Below are positions 7,529-18,359 of a stretch of DNA of 39,341 nt, one piece after another. The translations under genes and the position numbers were made by a program. The first letter of the stretch is position 1; every line of letters starts with the position of its first letter. Under the pieces are notes generated by a model that saw nothing but the letters and a program-made list of their open reading frames with translations, did not search any database and was not told the origin of the DNA. This DNA is from Actinomycetota bacterium (lineage in GTDB: Bacteria; Actinomycetota; Actinomycetes; Nanopelagicales; Nanopelagicaceae), in NCBI GenBank assembly GCA_009698815.1, contig WLPJ01000010.1, forward strand, positions 1-39,341, written 5' to 3'.

Positions 7529-7580
7529 ACCGGTCCCCTCGCCGCGGGGTTTGTCGCACCGGTAAAACCCGACAAAACCC
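7529..7580 (+). promoter_or_regulatory. LEU-type pseudoknot element in the leuA leader RNA
   Basis: Two stems interleave. Stem A pairs ACCGGT (7529-7534) with ACCGGT (7558-7563). Stem B pairs GGGTTTGTCG (7547-7556) with CGACAAAACCC (7570-7580), with one bulged A. The order A-B-A'-B' is a pseudoknot. A competing hairpin CCCC/GGGG (7535-7538 with 7546-7549) lies inside, and the leader-peptide region GGCGGGGCC (7514-7522) can also pair with GGTCCCCTCGCC downstream. Actinobacterial leuA genes are known to carry a conserved pseudoknot called the LEU element; this matches in place and form. The Shine-Dalgarno TTAGGAG (7587-7593) follows, so control could act on leuA translation. Confidence 0.7.
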
Positions 7581-7599
7581 AAAAAATTAGGAGCTTTAA

Positions 7600-9330
<1,731 letters not shown>

Positions 9331-9344
9331 CTACCTTTACCTTC

Positions 9345-10076
9345 GTGAGCCTTTATCGTGACGAAGCAGTTATCTTGCGCACCCAAAAGCTGGGTGAAGC
9401 AGATCGCATCATCACTTTACTAACTCGCGAACATGGCCGAGTTCGCGGTGTGGCAAAAGGGGTTCGACGCACCATGTCCAAATTTGGCGCGCGCCTTGAG
9501 CCTGGCAGCCACGTTGATATTCAGTTACATAAGGGCCGTACCTTCGACACGATTACTCAAGTTGAAGCGATCAATAACTATGGCGAATCGCTAACTGATG
9601 ATTACCAACGTTGGACGATTGCATCAGCAATTTTAGAAACTGCCGAACGTTTTACTTCGCAAGAGTATGAACCAGCACTGCAAGAATTTCAGTTGGTCGT
9701 CGGCGGCATGAAAGCCCTTTCTGAAAATCGCTATGACGCATCTCTTATTTTGGATGCTTTTTTACTTCGCTCCCTTGCCATCGGTGGTTATGCACCATCG
9801 ACATCAAATTGTTCAAGTTGTGAAAAACCTGGCCCGCATCGTTACTTCTCGCTAGTCGGTGGCGGTTCTGTTTGTTCGGAATGTCGATCATCGGCTTGTG
9901 CAACTCCTGCACCAGAAACGTTGCAGTTGTTAGGTGCGCTCTTAAGTGGTGATTGGGATATCGCGCAAGCCAGTGAACCAAGAAATCGCCGCGAGGCAAG
10001 TGGTTTGGTAGTTGCTTACTTACAATGGCACCTGGAACGTGGGCTACGTAGCCTGCCAATTGTGGAAAGAGTTTAG
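9345..10076 (+). CDS. recO: DNA repair protein RecO
   Basis: RecO anneals single strands and loads RecA with RecR in the RecFOR gap-repair pathway. The 243-residue sequence starts with the typical OB-fold opening [39 protein letters not shown], followed by a helical domain and a zinc-finger-like pair of Cys motifs (CSSCEKPG and CSECRSSAC, about 163-188). The start is GTG 9345, with TACCTT 7 nt upstream, consistent with a leaderless transcript. It is followed by uppS after 5 bp, a recO-uppS neighbourhood common in Actinobacteria. Confidence 0.96.
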   Translation: MSLYRDEAVILRTQKLGEADRIITLLTREHGRVRGVAKGVRRTMSKFGARLEPGSHVDIQLHKGRTFDTITQVEAINNYGESLTDDYQRWTIASAILETAERFTSQEYEPALQEFQLVVGGMKALSENRYDASLILDAFLLRSLAIGGYAPSTSNCSSCEKPGPHRYFSLVGGGSVCSECRSSACATPAPETLQLLGALLSGDWDIAQASEPRNRREASGLVVAYLQWHLERGLRSLPIVERV

Positions 10077-10081
10077 AAACC

Positions 10082-10792
10082 GTGGCTAAGAAGATTGAGG
10101 TTCCCGAACACATCGCCATTGTTATGGATGGAAATGGACGCTGGGCAAAAGAGCGCGGATTGCCACGCACGGCTGGCCACGAAGCCGGCGAGAAAGTTCT
10201 CTTTGATTTAGTGGAAGCAGCCATTGGTTTTGGCGTAAAAGAGATAAGTGCTTACGCATTTTCAACAGAGAATTGGAAGCGCACACCAGAAGAAGTTAAA
10301 TTCTTGATGGGTTACAGTCGTGATGTTCTGCGCCGGCGCCGCGATCGTTTAAATGAGATGGGCGTAAAGATTCAATGGGTGGGACGTCCGAAAAGGTTAT
10401 GGAAATCGGTTATTTCAGAGCTAGAAGAAGCCCAAGAGCTAACCAGGAAGAATAAAACTTTAACTTTAAACATGTGTGTTAACTATGGTGGCCGCTCAGA
10501 AATCGTAGATGGTGCAACCGAGTTAGCCCGAGATATTAAGCGCGGAAAGTTAAAGCCAGATGAGATTTCCGAGAAAACAATTGCTAAATATATGTATTCA
10601 CCAAAGATGCGCGATGTAGATCTGTTTTTGCGATCATCAGGGGAGCAGCGGACCAGCAACTTCTTGCCATGGCAATCTGTCTATGCCGAATTCGTTTTCA
10701 TGGATGTCTTGTGGCCAGATATGACGCCAAAGCAGTTATGGAAAGCGATCGAGATTTATTCGGAGCGAGATCGTAGGTTTGGGAAGGCTTGA
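10082..10792 (+). CDS. uppS: Isoprenyl transferase (undecaprenyl/polyprenyl diphosphate synthase)
   Basis: This cis-prenyltransferase extends farnesyl diphosphate with isopentenyl units to make the lipid carrier for cell-wall synthesis. The 236-residue sequence has all five conserved blocks: [27 protein letters not shown] with the catalytic Asp, [47 protein letters not shown] and FMDVLWPDM. The GTG start lies 5 bp after the recO stop, implying co-transcription. A 7-bp hairpin overlaps its stop codon. Confidence 0.96.
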   Translation: MAKKIEVPEHIAIVMDGNGRWAKERGLPRTAGHEAGEKVLFDLVEAAIGFGVKEISAYAFSTENWKRTPEEVKFLMGYSRDVLRRRRDRLNEMGVKIQWVGRPKRLWKSVISELEEAQELTRKNKTLTLNMCVNYGGRSEIVDGATELARDIKRGKLKPDEISEKTIAKYMYSPKMRDVDLFLRSSGEQRTSNFLPWQSVYAEFVFMDVLWPDMTPKQLWKAIEIYSERDRRFGKA

Positions 10793-10799
10793 CCTTCCC
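10781..10799. terminator. Stem-loop at the uppS 3' end, no T-tract
   Basis: GGGAAGG (10781-10787) and CCTTCCC (10793-10799) form a perfect 7-bp stem with a CTTGA loop that includes the uppS stop codon. It lies between convergent uppS and the ZIP gene. No run of T follows on either strand, so it may stabilise 3' ends or be an imperfect terminator. Confidence 0.4.
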
Positions 10800-10822
10800 A
10801 ACAGTCGATATTGCGGTAAAGC

Positions 10823-11557
10823 TTAAAGGCTTGTTACTACGCCCCACATGATTAATACGCCGATCATCGTTGCAAAAAATGTCCAGCGTGAAGAGTGGCG
10901 AGAGTGCGCTTCAGGCAAGATATGGGAAGTTGCAAGATAAATAACGAAGCCCGTGAAGAGCGCCAGATAGAGGGCAAGAAGTGCATCACTTAAAACCAAG
11001 TAGGTACCAACCGATGCCCCACCGATTCGTGCAACCGCATCAACTGCGAGCAATCTAAAACTTTTCTTCGTCCAATGTCCACTCTTCACGATTAGCGAAA
11101 CCGTATTTAAACCATCGCTAAATGCATGGACCAATACTGCCAAGAACACTGCATAGCCAAGTGAGTTACTAACTTTGAATGCAACGCCTAGCCCAACACC
11201 ATCTAGAAAAACGTGACCACCCATGGCAAGTGCGCCCAAGGTACCTGCAATGTTCTGATGTTCATGGTCGTGGCCGTAATCTGACTCGGCAGGTTCGTGG
11301 CTACCAAAGACACCCTCAATAATGTGAAGTGATAAAAATCCAGCCAATATTGCAACAGAGACTTGTGGGACTCCAAGGAATGAACTGGTATTCATTTCAA
11401 ATACTTCTGGCAGTAGATCAAAGCCGACCAAGCCAAGAAGTAAACCCGCAGATAGTCCCAACACGAGGTGGAATTGGTCTTTAGATTTCAGCGCGACATA
11501 GCCGCCAAGAGTGGTCGCTAATACGGTTATTGCGGCAAAGGCAATAGCTAAGTTCAT
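10823..11557 (-). CDS. ZIP family divalent metal transporter
   Basis: This 244-residue membrane protein has about eight predicted helices and the ZIP signature: HIIEGVFGSHE, a His-rich loop (YGHDHEHQN), then GHVFLDGVGLGVAF and VHAFSDGLNTVSLI, whose His, Asp and Glu residues form the metal path in this family. ZIP proteins usually import zinc or other divalent metals; the metal and direction are not determined by sequence alone. The ATG at 11557 has TATCCT exactly 6 nt upstream on the minus strand, suggesting a leaderless transcript. It is divergent from the ABM-domain gene with 32 bp between start codons. Confidence 0.9.
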   Translation of the reverse strand: MNLAIAFAAITVLATTLGGYVALKSKDQFHLVLGLSAGLLLGLVGFDLLPEVFEMNTSSFLGVPQVSVAILAGFLSLHIIEGVFGSHEPAESDYGHDHEHQNIAGTLGALAMGGHVFLDGVGLGVAFKVSNSLGYAVFLAVLVHAFSDGLNTVSLIVKSGHWTKKSFRLLAVDAVARIGGASVGTYLVLSDALLALYLALFTGFVIYLATSHILPEAHSRHSSRWTFFATMIGVLIMWGVVTSL

Positions 11558-11563
11558 GTGTGA

Positions 11564-11582
11564 AGGATATCGCTATTACTCT
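11564..11582. promoter_or_regulatory. Back-to-back leaderless promoters for the ZIP and ABM genes
   Basis: On the minus strand TATCCT (11569-11564) is 6 nt from the ZIP ATG. On the plus strand TACTCT (11577-11582) is 7 nt from the ATG at 11590. The two -10 boxes are only 7 bp apart, so polymerases could not occupy both at once. Confidence 0.45.
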
Positions 11583-11589
11583 TATGCTC

Positions 11590-11865
11590 ATGATCGCTAT
11601 CGCACGCTTTGAAGTTCCATTGGCCGAAAGCGCCGTTTTTGCAATCGCTGCCAAAACCGCATACGAAGCTCTGGCATCTTGCGCCGGATTCATTGATGGT
11701 GAATATGGACAAAATCTTGATCAAAGTACTTTGTGGGCAATTGTGACTCGATGGGAAAATGTTGGCTCATATCGTCGCGCGCTAAGTGCTATGCGCACAA
11801 AGTTAGAAGCGATTCCGCTTTTAGCACGCGCAATTGATGAACCTGGGGCATACGAGATAAACTAA
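11590..11865 (+). CDS. Antibiotic biosynthesis monooxygenase (ABM) domain protein
   Basis: The protein is 91 residues from ATG 11590. Its pattern ([57 protein letters not shown]) matches small ferredoxin-fold ABM proteins found near glyS in other Actinobacteria. Members include cofactor-free monooxygenases and many proteins of unknown role, so the substrate is unknown. The frame extends upstream to GTG 11560 and ATG 11584; I prefer 11590 because the TACTCT box lies 7 nt before it. A weak hairpin follows at 11875-11890. Confidence 0.72.
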   Translation: MIAIARFEVPLAESAVFAIAAKTAYEALASCAGFIDGEYGQNLDQSTLWAIVTRWENVGSYRRALSAMRTKLEAIPLLARAIDEPGAYEIN

Positions 11866-11874
11866 GCACACGCA

Positions 11875-11893
11875 AGCAACATCCGTTGCTTTT
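11875..11893 (+). terminator. Weak candidate terminator before glyS
   Basis: AGCAAC (11875-11880), loop ATCC, GTTGCT (11885-11890), then a short T-run (TTTTC overlapping the stem end). The 6-bp stem and few T residues make it marginal. Confidence 0.35.
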
Positions 11894-11923
11894 CGCCGAC
11901 AGCCAGCCGGATGGGAAATTGAA

Positions 11924-13303
11924 ATGGCCGTAGATCGTTTAGAAAATATTGTTTCACTTGCAAAGCGACGTGGATTTGTATATCCCTCATCTGAAATTTA
12001 TGGCGGATTACGCGCCTCTTGGGATTATGGTCCGCTCGGTGTTGAATTAAAAAATAACGTTAAGCGCCAATGGTGGAAATCAATGGTCATGGGCCGCGAA
12101 GATGTGGTCGGTCTTGATTCATGTGTGATTTTGGCACGCGAAGTCTGGGAAGCGTCCGGTCACGTTGCCACATTTAGCGATCCACTTACCGAATGTACTT
12201 CTTGCCACAAACGCTATCGCGCAGATCATTTAGAAGAGGCGTATGAAGCAAAGCATAAGAAGAAGCCCGAATCGCTAACTGAAGTTAACTGCCCGGCATG
12301 CGGAAACAAAGGTCAGTTCACAACCCCCAAGCAATTCTCTGGCTTGTTAAAAACTTATCTTGGACCAGTAGAAGATGAATCAGGGCTGGCTTACCTGCGC
12401 CCTGAAACCGCGCAAGGAATTTTTATTAACTTTGATCAAGTAATGACGACTTCTCGCCGCAAGCCACCATTTGGTATTGGCCAGATTGGCAAGTCTTTCC
12501 GCAACGAAATTACGCCAGGAAACTTCATATTCCGTACACGCGAATTTGAGCAGATGGAGATGGAATTCTTCGTTGTGCCAGGCACAGATGAAGATTGGCA
12601 CCAATACTGGATTGATACACGGATGGCTTGGTATAAAGATCTAGGCATCAATCCAGATCGCTTACGTGTTTATGATCATCCGAAAGAAAAATTGTCGCAC
12701 TATTCAAAGCGCACCGCAGATATCGAATACAAGTTTGAATTTGCCGGCACTGAATGGGGCGAGCTCGAAGGTATTGCCAACCGCACCGACTTTGACTTAA
12801 AGGCGCATTCAGCAGCATCAGGCAAGGATCTTTCTTACTTTGATCAAGAGAAGAACGAGCGCTGGACACCATTTGTTATTGAGCCTGCAGCGGGCGTTGA
12901 TCGCTGCACACTTACCTTCTTGATGGATGCATTCACTGAAGATGAAGCGCCAAATGCTAAGGGCGAAATGGAAAAGCGCGCGGTACTTAAGCTGGATCAT
13001 CGTTTAGCGCCAGTAAAGGTTGCAGTATTGCCACTTTCGCGTAACGCTGATCTTTCACCAAAGGCACGCGATCTTGCGGCACAGTTGCGTAGGAATTGGA
13101 ACATTGATTTCGATGATTCAGGCGCGATTGGTCGTCGTTATCGCCGCCAAGATGAAATCGGAACCCCTTATTGCATAACTATCGATTTCGAAACTTTGGA
13201 AGATCAGGCAGTGACAATTCGCGATCGCGACACAATGGCGCAGGAACGAATCGCACTTGATCAAGTGGAAGCTTGGCTCGCTCCAAGACTTCAAGGTTGC
13301 TAA
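11924..13303 (+). CDS. glyS: Glycyl-tRNA synthetase (alpha2 type)
   Basis: This class II aminoacyl-tRNA synthetase charges tRNA-Gly. The 459-residue length fits the single-chain dimeric bacterial/archaeal type. Visible signatures are the N-terminal [22 protein letters not shown], two Cys pairs of the insertion (CTSC, CPAC), motif 2 ([22 protein letters not shown]), motif 3 ([14 protein letters not shown]) and the C-terminal anticodon-binding domain ([31 protein letters not shown]). The start ATG has only a weak GGGAAA upstream. dus follows after 40 bp. Confidence 0.97.
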   Translation: MAVDRLENIVSLAKRRGFVYPSSEIYGGLRASWDYGPLGVELKNNVKRQWWKSMVMGREDVVGLDSCVILAREVWEASGHVATFSDPLTECTSCHKRYRADHLEEAYEAKHKKKPESLTEVNCPACGNKGQFTTPKQFSGLLKTYLGPVEDESGLAYLRPETAQGIFINFDQVMTTSRRKPPFGIGQIGKSFRNEITPGNFIFRTREFEQMEMEFFVVPGTDEDWHQYWIDTRMAWYKDLGINPDRLRVYDHPKEKLSHYSKRTADIEYKFEFAGTEWGELEGIANRTDFDLKAHSAASGKDLSYFDQEKNERWTPFVIEPAAGVDRCTLTFLMDAFTEDEAPNAKGEMEKRAVLKLDHRLAPVKVAVLPLSRNADLSPKARDLAAQLRRNWNIDFDDSGAIGRRYRRQDEIGTPYCITIDFETLEDQAVTIRDRDTMAQERIALDQVEAWLAPRLQGC

Positions 13304-13346
13304 CAAGTGTCGCCAACCCGCAGACTTCTCGGTTGCTAATTAAGTG
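13286..13346 (+). repeat. Imperfect 24-bp direct repeat at the glyS-dus junction
   Basis: AGACTTC-nn-GGTTGCTAA-n(n)-AAGTG occurs at 13286-13309 and again at 13322-13346, offset 36 bp. The first copy carries the glyS stop codon and the second carries the GTG start of dus. It looks like a short tandem duplication of the gene end. Confidence 0.75.
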
Positions 13347-14480
13347 GCTTTAACCCTTCCACTTGCTAGTGGTGACCATGTAATTGATCCACCTGTGGTG
13401 CTTGCGCCAATGGCGGGAATAACCAACTCTGCTTTTCGCGCACTATGTCGCGAACAAGGTGCTGGTCTATTTGTATCTGAAATGGTTACTGCACGCGCGT
13501 TAATTGAGAGACGGCCAGATACGTTGCGCATGATTGCTCCCGGCGCTGGCGAATGGCCACGTTCGGTGCAGTTATACAGCGTTGATCCACACACGATGCG
13601 TGCCGCGGTAACAATGATCGGTAAAGAGAATTTAGCTGATCACATTGATATGAATTTCGGTTGCCCTGTTCCGAAGGTAACGCGCAAAGGCGGGGGAGCG
13701 GCGCTTCCATATAAACGTAAATTATTCGCATCCATCGTTGATGCAGCAGTACAGGCCGCAAAACCATTTGGAATTCCGGTAACCGTGAAGATGCGTATTG
13801 GTATCGACACTGATCACCACACATACTTAGAAGCAGCAAAGTCAGCATCTGATAGCGGCGTTGCTTGGGTTGCACTGCATGCCCGCACTGCAGAACAGAT
13901 GTATGAAGGTAAAGCAGATTGGTCGGCTATCGCACGATTAGTTGAACACTTAAAACCAACCGGAACACCTGTTCTTGGTAATGGCGATATCTGGTCTGGT
14001 GGCGATGGTTTGGCGATGATGAAAGAGACAGGCTGTGCTGGCGTTGTGGTTGGCCGCGGTTGCTTGGGCAGGCCTTGGTTATTCGCTGATTTGGTTGAAG
14101 CATTTAATGGCGGCGATAAGAAAGTACTGCCAAGCCTTCATGAAGTCCGTGAAGTTATGTTCCGTCATGCCGAGCTAATTGTTGATTACTTTGAATCAGA
14201 AGATCGCGGTTGTCGCGACCTGCGCAAACATATGGCCTGGTATTTAAAGGGCTTTAGAGTGCCAAGTGAGCTACGTCGCCAATTTGGGATGCATTCTTCA
14301 TTGGCCGAACTACGTCAATTATTGGATCAATTAACTGATCAGCCTTACCCAGTTGATATTGCAGAGAAACCACGCGGTCGCGTAAGCCATGGTCGCCCAC
14401 CAACGCTGCCAGATGGTTGGTTACTTGATCCAAATGAGGATGTATCTGTTGAACTAGAGGATGCGATTTCAGGCGGATGA
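13344..14480 (+). CDS. dus: tRNA-dihydrouridine synthase (DusB-like)
   Basis: This FMN enzyme reduces specific uridines in tRNA to dihydrouridine. The 378-residue protein is a TIM barrel (about 1-270) plus a helical tRNA-binding domain. Key motifs are VLAPMAGITNSAFRALCREQGAGL, the catalytic-Cys segment DMNFGCPVPKVTRKGGGAAL, VKMRIGI, ALHARTAEQMYEGKADW and VVVGRGCLGRPWLF. The GTG start is chosen by family alignment and lies 40 bp after glyS inside a short direct repeat. The gene overlaps the next one by ATGA (14477-14480), so they are translationally coupled. Confidence 0.95.
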   Translation: MALTLPLASGDHVIDPPVVLAPMAGITNSAFRALCREQGAGLFVSEMVTARALIERRPDTLRMIAPGAGEWPRSVQLYSVDPHTMRAAVTMIGKENLADHIDMNFGCPVPKVTRKGGGAALPYKRKLFASIVDAAVQAAKPFGIPVTVKMRIGIDTDHHTYLEAAKSASDSGVAWVALHARTAEQMYEGKADWSAIARLVEHLKPTGTPVLGNGDIWSGGDGLAMMKETGCAGVVVGRGCLGRPWLFADLVEAFNGGDKKVLPSLHEVREVMFRHAELIVDYFESEDRGCRDLRKHMAWYLKGFRVPSELRRQFGMHSSLAELRQLLDQLTDQPYPVDIAEKPRGRVSHGRPPTLPDGWLLDPNEDVSVELEDAISGG

Positions 14481-15100
14481 TTTTCTTTAAAGTTATTCGT
14501 CGGGTAATTGCTGCCATTTTATTGATCGTTATCGCCATTCCTTTATACGCACTCGGTGTTACCTGGCAGGCCGCCAACAACACCTTAACTCGTAAAGGTG
14601 ATGTCATAGTTGTTTTGGGCGCTGCGCAGTTAAATGGTCGCCCCGGTGAAGTTTTAGAAGCGCGACTTAAGGAAGCAAAACGAATTTATGGCTTAGGTAT
14701 GGCGCCTCAGATCATCACAGTTGGAGCAGGTGCTCCAGGTGATCGCACGACGGAGGCGGCATCAGGAAAAAATTGGCTGAGTGCTAACGGAATCAAATCA
14801 AAGAAAATTACCGCTCTAGAAGTTGGACGTGATACTTGGGTATCAACCGAAAATTATGTAAAGTTTATGAAGATAAAAGATATGAAAGATGTAATTATTG
14901 TTACTGATCCATTTCATTGTCGACGTGCAATGACTATGGCAAATGATTTAGGAGCAGTTGCAAGCTGCTCACCTGTTAAATCAGGACCAAATGCACTGGC
15001 AAATTCTGGAAAACGCTATTTAATACGCGAAGCCGGGGCATATCTGGCATATGTGAGCCTTGGCAGGCGCGGCATTCATATCAGCGATCATTTAGGGTAG
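14477..15100 (+). CDS. YdcF/SanA-like DUF218 membrane-anchored protein
   Basis: The 207-residue protein has one N-terminal membrane helix (VIAAILLIVIAIPLYALGVTW) and a DUF218/ElyC-SanA-YdcF domain with GDVIVVLGAAQLNGRPGEVLEARLKEAKRIY, the GDRTTEA segment and TDPFHCRRAMTMA. Family members are linked to cell-envelope integrity in other bacteria, with unclear biochemistry. It overlaps the dus stop by 4 bp and is followed by dgt after 4 bp, so it belongs to the dus-dgt-dnaG row. The DUF218 domain probably faces outwards. Confidence 0.87.
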   Translation: MIFFKVIRRVIAAILLIVIAIPLYALGVTWQAANNTLTRKGDVIVVLGAAQLNGRPGEVLEARLKEAKRIYGLGMAPQIITVGAGAPGDRTTEAASGKNWLSANGIKSKKITALEVGRDTWVSTENYVKFMKIKDMKDVIIVTDPFHCRRAMTMANDLGAVASCSPVKSGPNALANSGKRYLIREAGAYLAYVSLGRRGIHISDHLG

Positions 15101-15104
15101 GGCT

Positions 15105-16334
15105 ATGAGCACGGCAAAAAATTACAGTGAAGCCGATCAAGAGCGCTTTCTCTTTGAGCCTGCAAAGCGCGCTGGCCGCACTGAATTTATGCGCGATCGC
15201 GCCCGGGTTATTCATTCTGCAGCCTTGCGCCGCTTAGCTGCAAAGACCCAAGTTGCAGTCCCTTGGGAAAATGATTTTCAACGTACGCGACTTTCACATT
15301 CACTTGAGTGCGCCCAAATCGGACGCGAACTTGGCGAATCACTTGGGGCCGATCCAGATTTAATGGAAACTGCTTGTCTCTCTCACGATTTAGGCCATCC
15401 ACCATTTGGCCACAATGGCGAAGAAGCACTTGCTGAAGTTGCAAAAGATTTTGGCGGCTTTGAAGGAAATGCGCAAAGTTTTCGATTGCTTACGCGTATT
15501 GAAGCCAAGACAGTAGATGCTGATGGAAAATCTGTTGGGCTTAATTTAACTAGAGCATCACTTGATGCCGGAACAAAATATCCATGGTCGCGCGCTATTA
15601 ATGCACGCAAATTTGGCGTCTATGACGATGATGTAGAAATCTTTAATTGGACGCGCCAGGGTGCACCAGATGATCGCAAATGCATCGAAGCGCAGATCAT
15701 GGATTGGTCAGATGATTGTGCTTATTCGGTTCATGATTTAGAAGATGCGATCTTTGTTGGCCAAGTTAAAGTGGAAAACTTTGAGCGCGATTTCGATATT
15801 TTGCACACTGAAATGCAATCTGGATATGGATCAACGGCAACGAAGGAAGAAGCTGCAGCCGCGCTAGAACGCTTGCAACAACTTTCTTGCTGGCCTCGTT
15901 ATTACGATGGTTCGCACCGCTCTTTGGCGAGGCTGAAAGATTCCACTTCGCAATTCATAGGTCGGTTTGTTCTGGCTGCCGAGCTAGAAACTCGTAAGGT
16001 GCATGGCGACGGACCACTACTGCGTTACACCGCTGATTTAGTTATTCCACGCGAACAAAAAGTCGAAGTGGATTTTCTCAAAGCCATTGCTGGCCACTAC
16101 TTAATCAACGCTGCCGCATCACAAGAACGTTATGCCGCACAGCAAATTGTTATTAAAGAATTGGTTGAGATGTTGCATAAGCATGCCGCGACGAACTTGG
16201 ATTCGATTTTTGCTAAAGACTGGCAGATGGCCACAAACCAGACTGAGCGGATGCGTATCGTTATAGATCAGATCGCCAGTCTGACCGATCCAGGCGCATA
16301 TGCCCTACATGCTCGTCTCAGTGCGCTCAGATAA
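15105..16334 (+). CDS. dgt: Deoxyguanosinetriphosphate triphosphohydrolase-like protein
   Basis: HD-superfamily dNTP triphosphohydrolases split dNTPs into nucleoside and triphosphate and help balance dNTP pools. The 409-residue protein has the metal-binding HD motifs: RTRLSHSLECAQIGRELGE, ETACLSHDLGHPPFGHNGEEAL and DWSDDCAYSVHDLEDAI. The opening RVIHSAALRRLAAKTQV is also typical. AGGG just before ATG 15105 may act as ribosome binding site. dnaG begins 9 bp downstream, a dgt-dnaG pairing common in Actinobacteria. Confidence 0.95.
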   Translation: MSTAKNYSEADQERFLFEPAKRAGRTEFMRDRARVIHSAALRRLAAKTQVAVPWENDFQRTRLSHSLECAQIGRELGESLGADPDLMETACLSHDLGHPPFGHNGEEALAEVAKDFGGFEGNAQSFRLLTRIEAKTVDADGKSVGLNLTRASLDAGTKYPWSRAINARKFGVYDDDVEIFNWTRQGAPDDRKCIEAQIMDWSDDCAYSVHDLEDAIFVGQVKVENFERDFDILHTEMQSGYGSTATKEEAAAALERLQQLSCWPRYYDGSHRSLARLKDSTSQFIGRFVLAAELETRKVHGDGPLLRYTADLVIPREQKVEVDFLKAIAGHYLINAAASQERYAAQQIVIKELVEMLHKHAATNLDSIFAKDWQMATNQTERMRIVIDQIASLTDPGAYALHARLSALR

Positions 16335-16337
16335 CAT
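16332..16337 (+). promoter_or_regulatory. Candidate -10 box for leaderless dnaG
   Basis: TAACAT overlaps the dgt stop codon and ends 6 nt before the dnaG ATG at 16344, the same geometry as for nadE and heliorhodopsin. Confidence 0.4.
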
Positions 16338-16343
16338 GGGCCT

Positions 16344-18191
16344 ATGAGCGGCGGCCGCATTAAAGAAGAGGATGTCACCTACATCCGCGAACGCTCTCCT
16401 ATAGATGAAGTTGTGGCCGATTATGTACAACTTAAATCAGCTGGCGGGGGACAGAAGAAAGGGCTTTGTCCTTTCCACGATGAAAAGTCGCCTTCATTTC
16501 ACGTAACCCCAAGCAAAGGCTTCTTCCATTGCTTTGGATGTCAGACAAGTGGAGATGTAATTTCATTTGTAATGAAGATGGATCACTTAAGTTTTACCGA
16601 AACTATTGAACGTCTGGCTGATCGCCTTGGTTATCAATTGCGTTATGAAGAAGGAAATTTCACACCCGCACCTGCCGGAAACCGTTCACGTTTAATTGCG
16701 GCAAATGCCTTGGCTGCCAAGTTTTATCAGGATCAATTAAATACATCCCCTAATGCAGCGCACGCGCGAGAGTTGATGACTAAACGCGGATTTGATAAGA
16801 GCGCTTGTGAGACATTCGGAGTTGGTTATGCACCGGATGAATGGGATGGCCTTACCAAATATTTACGCGCCGAAGGTTACACAATTGATGAGTTAGAGAT
16901 AGCCGGGCTTTCCAAGATGGGCCAACGTGGCCCAATCGACAAATTTCGCAACCGTCTTACTTGGCCGATCCGCGATATCTCAGGAGATGTTGTTGGTTTT
17001 GGTGCACGCAAACTTGCCAGCGATGAAGAGGATCAAGGTCCAAAGTATTTAAATACATCTGAGACTCCAATTTATAAGAAGAGTCAGGTTTTATACGGCC
17101 TTGATATGGCGAAGAAAGAGATCGCTAAGAAGCGCCAAGTTGTAATTGTTGAGGGGTATACAGATGTAATGGCAGCGCAGTTAGCCGGTATCACAACTGC
17201 GGTTGCAACGTGCGGCACCGCTTTTGGTGCAGACCACATCCGAATCATTCGCAGGTTATTGATGGATGATGACGCTTTTCGCGGTGAAGTTATCTTTACC
17301 TTTGATGGTGACGCGGCTGGACAAAAAGCGGCGCTGCGGGCATTTAGTGAAGACCAGAAATTTGTTACCCAAACATTTGTGGCAGTCGAACCAGATGGGC
17401 TAGATCCTTGCGATCTACGTCAGCAAAAAGGTGATCTTGCGCTGCGAGATTTAATTGCAAAGCGAGTTCCACTCTTTGAATTTGCCATCCGCACTGAACT
17501 TAAACTTCATAAGTTAGATAGCGCCGAAGGTCGTGTTAATGCGCTAAATGCAACTGCGCCACTGGTTGCGCAAATTCGTGATAAATCGTTGCGCCCCGAA
17601 TATTCCAGACTGCTAGCCGGTTGGCTGGGCATAGAAGTTGAATTGGTAACCGCAGCGGTTAATCAAGGTCTTAAGAAGCAACCACAAACAGGTAACTCCA
17701 CGACAGTTGAAGAACCAATTGCTAATGTGCAATGGCGTCCTAATCCACAAGAGCCAAGATTGATTTTGGAGCGAGAAGTGCTAAAAGCACGCTTACAAAT
17801 GCCCGCTTTGATATCAAACTGGGCAGAGATCGAAGCAAATGCGTTTACACATCCGGCCTATAGCCAGTTATCTGCCGTGATAGGTGCGCATCCCGAACAG
17901 AGTTCAATCGAGATTACACATATCGCTGATGAAAATATGCAAGCGCTATTTACTGAATTAAATGTTGAACCAATTCGCGCAGATGGTGAAGTCACCGGCC
18001 ATTACGTGGAAAGTATTGTGGCAAGGTTGCGCGAAGTTGGGATTTCGCGAGCAATTGCCGAATTGAAATCCTCACTGCAGCGGTTAAATCCTGTTGAAAA
18101 TGAGCAGGAATATAATTCAGCATTTGCGGGCCTCGTCGCCCTCGAAACCACGCGCCGTGGGCTACATGACCTGGCACTTCGCTCGATTTAG
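16344..18191 (+). CDS. dnaG: DNA primase
   Basis: DnaG lays down RNA primers for replication. The 615-residue protein has the N-terminal CHC2 zinc finger (GLCPFHDEKSPSFHVTPSKG then FFHCFGCQTSGD), the RNA-polymerase core with the Toprim fold (VIVEGYTDVMAAQLAG and the metal-binding TFDGDAAGQKAALRAF), and a C-terminal helicase-interaction region. The length is normal. No Shine-Dalgarno precedes ATG 16344; a TAACAT box 6 nt upstream suggests leaderless transcription from within the end of dgt, besides possible read-through. Confidence 0.97.
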   Translation: MSGGRIKEEDVTYIRERSPIDEVVADYVQLKSAGGGQKKGLCPFHDEKSPSFHVTPSKGFFHCFGCQTSGDVISFVMKMDHLSFTETIERLADRLGYQLRYEEGNFTPAPAGNRSRLIAANALAAKFYQDQLNTSPNAAHARELMTKRGFDKSACETFGVGYAPDEWDGLTKYLRAEGYTIDELEIAGLSKMGQRGPIDKFRNRLTWPIRDISGDVVGFGARKLASDEEDQGPKYLNTSETPIYKKSQVLYGLDMAKKEIAKKRQVVIVEGYTDVMAAQLAGITTAVATCGTAFGADHIRIIRRLLMDDDAFRGEVIFTFDGDAAGQKAALRAFSEDQKFVTQTFVAVEPDGLDPCDLRQQKGDLALRDLIAKRVPLFEFAIRTELKLHKLDSAEGRVNALNATAPLVAQIRDKSLRPEYSRLLAGWLGIEVELVTAAVNQGLKKQPQTGNSTTVEEPIANVQWRPNPQEPRLILEREVLKARLQMPALISNWAEIEANAFTHPAYSQLSAVIGAHPEQSSIEITHIADENMQALFTELNVEPIRADGEVTGHYVESIVARLREVGISRAIAELKSSLQRLNPVENEQEYNSAFAGLVALETTRRGLHDLALRSI

Positions 18192-18217
18192 ACCCGCTGC
18201 ACCTCGTGCGCTAGAGT
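18188..18217 (+). promoter_or_regulatory. Candidate promoter of tRNA-Asn
   Basis: TTAGAC (18188-18193) and TAGAGT (18212-18217) are 18 nt apart, about 30 nt before the mature tRNA 5' end. Placement is plausible; the match to consensus is moderate. Confidence 0.35.
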
Positions 18218-18246
18218 GTGCGACTGCACGACCCGTTTGAAATTAT

Positions 18247-18322
18247 TGCCCCATAGCTCAGTTGGTAGAGCGCCGAACTGTTAATTCGGATGTCCCTGGA
18301 TCGAGGCCAGGTGGGGCAGCCA
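18247..18322 (+). tRNA. tRNA-Asn (anticodon GTT)
   Basis: The cloverleaf folds fully: acceptor TGCCCCA/TGGGGCA, D arm GCTC/GAGC, anticodon stem CCGAA/TTCGG with loop CTGTTAA (anticodon GTT), variable ATGTC, T stem CCTGG/CCAGG, discriminator G (18319) and encoded CCA (18320-18322). The T loop reads ATCGAGG, so position 54 is A instead of the nearly universal T. Confidence 0.95.
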
Positions 18323-18347
18323 GCGAGTGATTTATCGTTCAAGGGTC

Positions 18348-18353
18348 TAAATT
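18348..18353 (+). promoter_or_regulatory. Candidate -10 box for the leaderless DoxX-Rieske gene
   Basis: TAAATT ends 6 nt before ATG 18360. No Shine-Dalgarno is visible. Confidence 0.4.
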
Positions 18354-18359
18354 TCACTT

